A DNA stretch of 64,000 nucleotides from Alphaproteobacteria bacterium UBA1301 (GTDB lineage Bacteria > Pseudomonadota > Alphaproteobacteria > Micropepsales > Micropepsaceae). The DNA is taken from contig DBUB01000011.1 of the NCBI GenBank assembly GCA_002307725.1, forward strand, positions 62,001 through 126,000, in the 5' to 3' direction. Shown piece by piece: positions 59,043 to 64,000 of the stretch. Under the pieces are notes generated by a model. It ran no database searches. It had not been told where the DNA came from and saw only the letters and a program-made list of their open reading frames with translations. Positions within the stretch are counted from its first letter, which is position 1. Each line of letters begins with the position of its first letter. A program made the translations under genes and the position numbers.

Positions 59043-60325
59043 ACGCCAAAATCTCTCGACTTTCCAACGGGTTGGTTGTTGTTACTGATCCGATGATGCA
59101 ACTCGAATCCGCCGCCGTTGGTGTGTGGGTCAATGCCGGTGCACGCAACGAATCGAAATCGTTGATGGGCATCTCGCATATGCTTGAGCACATGGCTTTC
59201 AAGGGCACCAAGACTCGCAGCGCGCGCGCCATCGCCGAAGAAATGGAATCGGTCGGCGGATTCCTCAACGCCTACACCAGTCGTGAGCAGACGGCGTTTC
59301 ATGCGCGGGTGTTGAAGGCCGACGTGCCGCTGGCGCTCGACATCCTCGCCGACATTCTCACCGAGCCGACCTTCGAACTCGGCGAGTTGGAGCGCGAGCG
59401 TCAGGTGGTGCTGCAGGAAATCGGTCAGGCCAAGGACACGCCCGACGACATCATCTTCGATTACCTGCAAGAGGTCTCTTATCCCGAGCAGCCGATGGGC
59501 TGGCCGATCCTGGGCGATGAGGCGACCGTCGCCGGTTTCAGCCGCGAGGATCTGTTCCGCTATATGCACGAGAATTATCGCGCCGGCAGCATGATCCTGA
59601 TCGGCTCTGGCGCTGTCCGCCATGACCATATGGTGCGCTTGGCCGAAGACAAGTTCGGCAGGCTTGCCCTTGGCGCGCCCAAGGAGCCCGAACCGGCCCG
59701 TTACGTTGGCGGCGAGATGCATATCGGCGGCGATCTGGAGCAGGCCAATATCGCTTACGCCTTTCCGGGCGTGTCGAATGTCGATCCCGACTTTTACGTC
59801 GCCCAGGTCTATGCCACCGCGCTTGGCGGCGGCATGTCCTCGCGTCTGTACCAGGAGGCGCGGGAGAAGCGCGGTCTTTGCTACACCATCTATGCCTTTG
59901 CGAATTCGTCCAAGGATGACGGCGTGGTTGGGGTCTACACTGGCACGGGTGTGGCTGAAGCGGCCGAGGTTGGCGCCGTCGTGGCGGGCGAGATGGCGGC
60001 TTTGGCCGAGACGGCTACCGAGGAAGAAGTGTCGCGTGCCAAGGCCCAGCTCAAGTCCAGCTTCCTCATGGGGCTGGAGCGTCCGAGTTCGCGGGCAGAG
60101 ATGATCGCCGGGCATATCTTCAATTACGACCGGGTGTTATCGGTCCAGGAGATGACCGAGAAGCTGGAAGCGGTCGACGCCGCGGCGGTCCGCCGGTTTG
60201 GCGAGAGGGTGATGCAAACCGCCGCTCCCTCGGTCGCGACGGTCGGTCCCGCTGGCAAGCTGGAGCGCTATGGCATATTTGCTGAGCGGTTCGGATCGAA
60301 GTGGGCGGCACGCGCGGCGGAATGA
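59039..60325 (+). CDS. M16-family peptidase (mitochondrial processing peptidase-like)
   Basis: A 428-residue zinc peptidase of the M16B group, related to the beta subunit of mitochondrial processing peptidase. The inverted zinc motif HMLEH appears in GISHMLEHMAFKGT (about residues 46-50), with the third ligand glutamate downstream before ESVGGFLNAYTSREQTAFHARV. The C-terminal half contains the M16 partner lobe (GGGMSSRLYQEAREKRGLCYTIYAF). The ATG overlaps the thrC stop by 4 bases. Cytosolic or periplasmic location is unclear; no signal peptide is seen. Confidence 0.92.
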   Translation: MNAKISRLSNGLVVVTDPMMQLESAAVGVWVNAGARNESKSLMGISHMLEHMAFKGTKTRSARAIAEEMESVGGFLNAYTSREQTAFHARVLKADVPLALDILADILTEPTFELGELERERQVVLQEIGQAKDTPDDIIFDYLQEVSYPEQPMGWPILGDEATVAGFSREDLFRYMHENYRAGSMILIGSGAVRHDHMVRLAEDKFGRLALGAPKEPEPARYVGGEMHIGGDLEQANIAYAFPGVSNVDPDFYVAQVYATALGGGMSSRLYQEAREKRGLCYTIYAFANSSKDDGVVGVYTGTGVAEAAEVGAVVAGEMAALAETATEEEVSRAKAQLKSSFLMGLERPSSRAEMIAGHIFNYDRVLSVQEMTEKLEAVDAAAVRRFGERVMQTAAPSVATVGPAGKLERYGIFAERFGSKWAARAAE

Positions 60326-60930
60326 AACCAGGGGCAATGGCGTTTATGCGAGGGCTGACGTTTCCCGGCGGCAAAGTGCCGGTGATACGTGGGGTCGAGG
60401 TGTATCTGCGCTATCCCCGCATGCCTGACTTCAAGGCCTGGGCCAATCTCAGAGCCGAAAGCCGCGAATTCCTCACGCCCTGGGAGCCGGTTTGGGCGCG
60501 CGACGAGTTGACCAAGGGCGCCTTCCGCCGCCGTATCAAGCGCTACCAGAAGGAAACGCGGCTGGATTCGGCCTATGCCTTTTTTGTTTTTCGCAAAGCG
60601 GACGACCAGATTCTCGGCGGCTGCACGTTGTCGAATGTGCGACGTGGTGTCACTCAAGCCAGCGCGCTAGGCTATTGGATTGGCGAACGCTTTGCCCGTC
60701 AGGGCTTCATGTACGACGCCGTGCGGGCCTTGATCCCGTTCGTTTTTTCGACTCTCGGCTTGCACCGGATCGAGGCGGCCTGTCTGCCGACCAACGCGGC
60801 GTCGCAGAACCTCCTTGCCAAGGCGGGGTTTCGTCAGGAGGGTCTTGCGCGTAAGTATTTGCAGATTAACGGCGAATGGCGGGATCATGTCCTGTTTGCG
60901 TTGCTCGAAGACGAGGCGCAGATAGGCTAG
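60322..60930 (+). CDS. GNAT N-acetyltransferase, RimJ/RimL type
   Basis: A 202-residue acetyltransferase similar to RimJ/RimL, which acetylate N-termini of ribosomal proteins S5 and L7/L12. Motifs: EVYLRYPRMPDFKAWANLRAES, GYWIGERFARQGFMYDAVRALIPFVFSTLGLHRIEAACLPTNAASQNLLAKAGFRQEGLAR, the classic acetyl-CoA and NxxSxxLLxKxGF blocks, ending with LQINGEWRDHVLFALL. The ATG overlaps the stop of the M16 gene (ATGA), so thrC, M16 and GNAT form a coupled set. The exact substrate is unknown. Confidence 0.9.
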   Translation: MKPGAMAFMRGLTFPGGKVPVIRGVEVYLRYPRMPDFKAWANLRAESREFLTPWEPVWARDELTKGAFRRRIKRYQKETRLDSAYAFFVFRKADDQILGGCTLSNVRRGVTQASALGYWIGERFARQGFMYDAVRALIPFVFSTLGLHRIEAACLPTNAASQNLLAKAGFRQEGLARKYLQINGEWRDHVLFALLEDEAQIG

Positions 60931-60968
60931 CCCGAACAACTCTAAACTCAGGGATTAAAGCGCCTGTG

Positions 60969-63854
60969 ATGAAACGGCTGGCTATTGCGTTGGCGTGCCT
61001 CACCCTGTTGTGGACGGCTGCCATGGCTGCCCCAGACTCGGCAAATGCTACGGCGAAAGAACCGGATCTCGGTGGCGCTGCCGATGTGCTCGAACTGAAG
61101 GCCTTCCTCAAGCCGTTTGCACCGCCCGCCGCCAAGAAGGAACCGGGCACCTGGTTCACGCTCACTGTGGTCAATTTCAGCGCCAAGCCGGCCACCCGCG
61201 TTCTCCATGCCGGTCAGCCGCCGTCGAGCGGCCTCACCATTATCCCGCGGGCCCGGCGCCCGATGATCCTGCAGGTGGCAAGTGCCACGCCGGGTGTGGT
61301 GGTGGAAAGCTCCAACGCTTATGGCCGCAAAGGCTTCGTGCTGACTATGGCGCCGTCGTCGAAGGCGACGGTAGCGGTGCGGATGACCGGAGCCGACGCG
61401 CAGCCATCACTGCTCGCCTGGAAGGACGATGCGCTGGCCGCCCATAACCGCCAGATCGCGATTTTTGTCGCCGCTGTGGCAGGCCTTATCGCCGCCGCCG
61501 CGGTGATCGCTGGCGGCGTCGGGGTGATGACCCATCATTGGGCACCGCGCTGGGCGGCCGTGTCGCTGACCGCGATGCTGCTTACCCGCTTCGCGGCGCT
61601 TGGCGTGTTCGACGGCAGCATCGTCACCAGTGTCGGCGGTCCTTATGGCTTGACCGCGGCTTTGGGCGGTTTGGCGCTGGCGTCGGGCATCCGGTTCATC
61701 GATTTGATCGAGCCGCTCGGCGACATCTGGCCGGTGGGCGGGCGCTGGCTCGGCAAGGCCGTGCTGGGGCTGTTGATCCTTTCGGGCTTGGCCTATATCG
61801 GCCTGCCGGGCGCCACCGTTCTGACCGATTTTTTGCTATTCGCGGCGCCGCCGGCGATGTTCGTTTATCTCCTCATCCGCCAGCGTTATGGCTCCCGCAC
61901 CTCGCGCGTTTTGCAGCCGGCCGTCGGCCTGTTCGCTCTGGTGTCGATCGCCACGGCCTTTGCGGCGCTGGGCGGCTTCGGTTCGACCGCGTTGGTGCCC
62001 GATCTGGCCGGCGGGTTCGCTGCGGCCGGCGCTATCATGCTGGTTTTGGCGGTGACGGCGGGCGAAGGCATCACGATGATTCCTTGGCACCGTCATGCGC
62101 TGGCCCCGATGCCGGCCGCGCCGCGCGCGCCGGCGCCGCCACCGCGGGTGCAGATCGTGGTCAGGGAGCCCGAGGTTCCGCACGCCGCTTTGGAAGCCAT
62201 CGGCGCCTCGCGCCAGGGCGTGTTTGAACTCGATCTCGTCAACGACTTCGCCATGCTGTCGGCCGAGTCCGCTTCGCTGCTGGGCATGGCGGAAGGGCGG
62301 TTGTCGCATTTTCGCTGGGTCGAGCTCATCCATCCTGACGACCGTGCCGTCTACGAGCAGGCGATCGGCGAATTCCGCAAGCAATCGAGTCTGGCCTTCC
62401 GCATCGAGTTTCGCGTCCGCGACGCGGATGGGCGTTATCTCTGGCTCGAACTGCGCGCCACCATGAAAGGACCTGACGGCGAAGCAGCCGAGCGTTGCGT
62501 TGGCCTTTTGGCCGATGTGACGACCCGCAAGGATGCCGAAGCCGAGATGATGGACCGCTCCTTGCGCGATTCCTTGACCGGGCTCGGTAACCGCGTGTCG
62601 CTGATCGAGGAATTGGAAAATCTCGGCGCCCAGATGCGCGATGTGGTATTTGTGGTGCTCGACGTCGACCGTTTCAAGGCAATCCACGCCAGCCTCGGCG
62701 ATGCCGGCGGCGACGAGGTGCTGCTCAAGATCGCCCAGCGCTTGGACGAGCGCTATTCCGGTTCCGGCCAGATTTTCCGCACCGGCGGTGACGGTTTTGC
62801 CGTGCTCTTGCCGAACCCGGCCAATAAGCCGGAAGCGATTGGCGCCGGGCTGGTGCAGCTCTGTGCACCGGCGCATACGTTTGAAGGCCGCAACGTGTTT
62901 GCGCCGGTCAGCGTCGGTGTCGCGCTTGGCCGCGAGGCCCGCAATTCGATCGATCTGATGAAAAACGCCGAGCTTGCCCTCAATCAGGCCAAGCGCGAAG
63001 GCGGCGGCTGTGCGCGCATTTTCACCCTCGATATGGAGACCAACGCCCCCGCCGATCCGGTGGTGCTCGAAGCCGATCTGCGCCAAGCGCTCGAACGCGG
63101 CGAGATCGAGGTGTTCTATCAGCCGATCATTCGCTTGTCCGACCGCAGCGTTGCCGGATTCGAGGCGCTGCTGCGCTGGCGTCATCCGGCCAAAGGCCTC
63201 ATCGCGCCCGCCGATTTCATCGCCCATTCGGAAGAGACCGGGACCATCGTCGGTCTTGGCCGCCTCGCACTCGACCGCGCTGCCACCGATCTGGCCGAAT
63301 GGCAGCACTTTTTCCCGCTGCCCGAGCCGTTGTTCGTCAGCGTCAATCTTTCCCGCCGCCAATTGCGCGATCCGGAGCTGATGCACCACCTTAAGGCACT
63401 GCTGGCGGGTGCCGGTCTTGCCCCCGGGTCCTTCATGCTCGAAATGACCGAGAGCGCTATCGCCGCCGATGCCGATGCCGGCGCGCTGGCCCAGCGCATC
63501 AAGGATCTCGGCGCCGGTCTGGCGATCGACGATTTTGGCACCGGGATGTCGAGCCTGTCGCAACTCGCCGAGCTGCCCTTCGACACCGTCAAGATCGATA
63601 AGAGCTTCCTGGCGGGCCCGGCGGAGTCCAACGGCGGTGTGGTGCTGGCTTCGATCGTGGCGCTAACCCATGAGCTGAAGCGCAGCGTGATCGTCGAGGG
63701 CGTCGAGACCGAAGCCGATGCGGCCCGCGTCGCCGAACTCGGTTGCGAATTCGCGCAAGGCTTCTTGTTCTCGGGCGCTCTCGATGTGCGCGATGCCAAG
63801 ACCTACATCGCCCGCACGTTCAGGGCTTCAAGCCCTTCCGGCGTCGGCGGATAG
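60969..63854 (+). CDS. Membrane PAS-GGDEF(degenerate)-EAL cyclic-di-GMP protein
   Basis: A 961-residue protein. A signal peptide (MKRLAIALACLTLLWTAAMAAP) leads a periplasmic domain (to about residue 155), then six to seven membrane helices (about 160-375), a PAS domain (about 415-525), a GGDEF domain and an EAL domain. The GGDEF site reads RTGGDGFAVLL (606-610), with glutamate lost, so cyclase activity is unlikely. The EAL site is intact (FEALLRWRHP at 731-740, EMTES, DDFGTGMSSL, DKSF, EGVET), so phosphodiesterase activity is likely, perhaps GTP-stimulated. ATG 60969; the long frame upstream overlaps the GNAT gene and is rejected. Overlaps the convergent YqgE gene by 27 bases. Confidence 0.88.
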   Translation: MKRLAIALACLTLLWTAAMAAPDSANATAKEPDLGGAADVLELKAFLKPFAPPAAKKEPGTWFTLTVVNFSAKPATRVLHAGQPPSSGLTIIPRARRPMILQVASATPGVVVESSNAYGRKGFVLTMAPSSKATVAVRMTGADAQPSLLAWKDDALAAHNRQIAIFVAAVAGLIAAAAVIAGGVGVMTHHWAPRWAAVSLTAMLLTRFAALGVFDGSIVTSVGGPYGLTAALGGLALASGIRFIDLIEPLGDIWPVGGRWLGKAVLGLLILSGLAYIGLPGATVLTDFLLFAAPPAMFVYLLIRQRYGSRTSRVLQPAVGLFALVSIATAFAALGGFGSTALVPDLAGGFAAAGAIMLVLAVTAGEGITMIPWHRHALAPMPAAPRAPAPPPRVQIVVREPEVPHAALEAIGASRQGVFELDLVNDFAMLSAESASLLGMAEGRLSHFRWVELIHPDDRAVYEQAIGEFRKQSSLAFRIEFRVRDADGRYLWLELRATMKGPDGEAAERCVGLLADVTTRKDAEAEMMDRSLRDSLTGLGNRVSLIEELENLGAQMRDVVFVVLDVDRFKAIHASLGDAGGDEVLLKIAQRLDERYSGSGQIFRTGGDGFAVLLPNPANKPEAIGAGLVQLCAPAHTFEGRNVFAPVSVGVALGREARNSIDLMKNAELALNQAKREGGGCARIFTLDMETNAPADPVVLEADLRQALERGEIEVFYQPIIRLSDRSVAGFEALLRWRHPAKGLIAPADFIAHSEETGTIVGLGRLALDRAATDLAEWQHFFPLPEPLFVSVNLSRRQLRDPELMHHLKALLAGAGLAPGSFMLEMTESAIAADADAGALAQRIKDLGAGLAIDDFGTGMSSLSQLAELPFDTVKIDKSFLAGPAESNGGVVLASIVALTHELKRSVIVEGVETEADAARVAELGCEFAQGFLFSGALDVRDAKTYIARTFRASSPSGVGG

Positions 63855-64000
63855 GCCGGAAATCCCGGCCCCCAGCTTGCCAATCGCCGTTTCCCACTTC
63901 GCATCGTAATCGGTGTCGAAGATCAGTTCGGGATCGGGGTCGCAGTGGATCCAGCCGTTGGCCAGGATTTCGTTTTCGATCTGGCCGTCGCCCCAGCCGG
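63828..64000 (-). CDS. YqgE/AlgH family protein, C-terminal end
   Basis: The last 56 codons of a gene cut by the right edge of the window, frame open on the minus strand. The translated part reads GWGDGQIENEILANGWIHCD, then DPELIFDTDYDAKWETAIGKLGAGISGLSADAGRA, matching the C-terminal WGxGQLExEI...W...DPxLIF...KWxxAxxxLG pattern of YqgE/AlgH (DUF179). Function of this family is not firmly known. It overlaps the end of the EAL gene by 27 bases. Confidence 0.75.
   Translation of the reverse strand, partial: GWGDGQIENEILANGWIHCDPDPELIFDTDYDAKWETAIGKLGAGISGLSADAGRA

Noticed and set aside
61836..63563. 575-codon open frame on the minus strand
   Set aside because: Antisense shadow of the GGDEF/EAL gene; no domain in its translation.
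1..64000. CRISPR arrays, tRNA or rRNA genes, IS elements
   Set aside because: Looked for regularly spaced repeats, cloverleaf-like GGTTCGAATCC segments and transposase motifs; none was found.

Overview
The window is chromosomal DNA from an alphaproteobacterium. It is GC-rich, densely packed and almost fully coding. The supporting markers are a DUF2093 gene, the coxB-coxA-ctaB-coxF-coxC order, an lpxL-lpxK-waaA-msbA lipid A run, a ubiA / rsmE / gshA neighbourhood, and alphaproteobacterial CTAGAGC-type intergenic repeats. A hydG-type radical SAM gene hints at fermentative or facultatively anaerobic life. I cannot fix the genus from sequence alone. No rRNA, tRNA, CRISPR array, IS element or prophage was seen.

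Layout. 1-4.6 kb: the end of pdxH, a chemoreceptor, mannonate dehydratase (uxuA) with a clear terminator, and a GFA-family protein. 4.6-7.3 kb: a small accessory island with two toxin-antitoxin-like modules, an ImmA/IrrE-type HTH-protease with a DUF4411 PIN-like protein, and a TacA/TacT-like pair with a visible operator. 7.3-16.8 kb: housekeeping genes (pseudouridine synthase, tadA, GST, PAP2, a PAS histidine kinase, an FKBP lipoprotein, purD, xseA, DUF2093, M23 peptidase). 16.8-24 kb: a tightly overlapping minus-strand run pmbA > IMPase > msbA > waaA > lpxK > lpxL for lipid A assembly and export. 24-28 kb: a carbohydrate porin behind a LacI-type palindrome, an orphan HTH gene and a secreted GH5 glycosidase. 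28-34.5 kb: ubiD and three amino-acid transporters. 34.5-37.3 kb: VOC protein, methyltransferase and an autoregulated-looking operon (membrane protein, winged-helix regulator, cis-prenyltransferase). 37.3-40 kb: a CgeB-like glycosyltransferase and hydG. 40.5-51.4 kb: a large hybrid histidine kinase, ubiA, a lipoprotein, rsmE, gshA, two tandem small secreted Cys proteins, an aldo/keto reductase, DUF952, a CPBP protein and tldD (partner of pmbA). 51.5-56.5 kb: a terminal-oxidase-like cluster. 56.5-64 kb: LOG protein, GIY-YIG protein, thrC, M16 peptidase, GNAT, a GGDEF/EAL protein and the end of a YqgE/AlgH gene.

The most striking content is the oxidase-like cluster. Subunit I keeps the three haem-binding histidines but has lost two of three CuB histidines, the cross-linking tyrosine, the gating glutamate and the K-channel lysine. 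Subunit II keeps the CuA cysteines and glutamate but has lost both CuA histidines, the CuA methionine and the cytochrome c entry tryptophan. All reading frames are intact and the haem O synthase looks normal, so this looks like a conserved but repurposed heme-copper oxidase paralogue rather than decay. The local set also lacks ctaG/cox11 and carries an unexplained lysine-rich 137-residue protein. Other leads are the orphan hydG, two matching operator sequences bracketing the regulator/uppS operon, and a pair of tandem four-cysteine secreted proteins.
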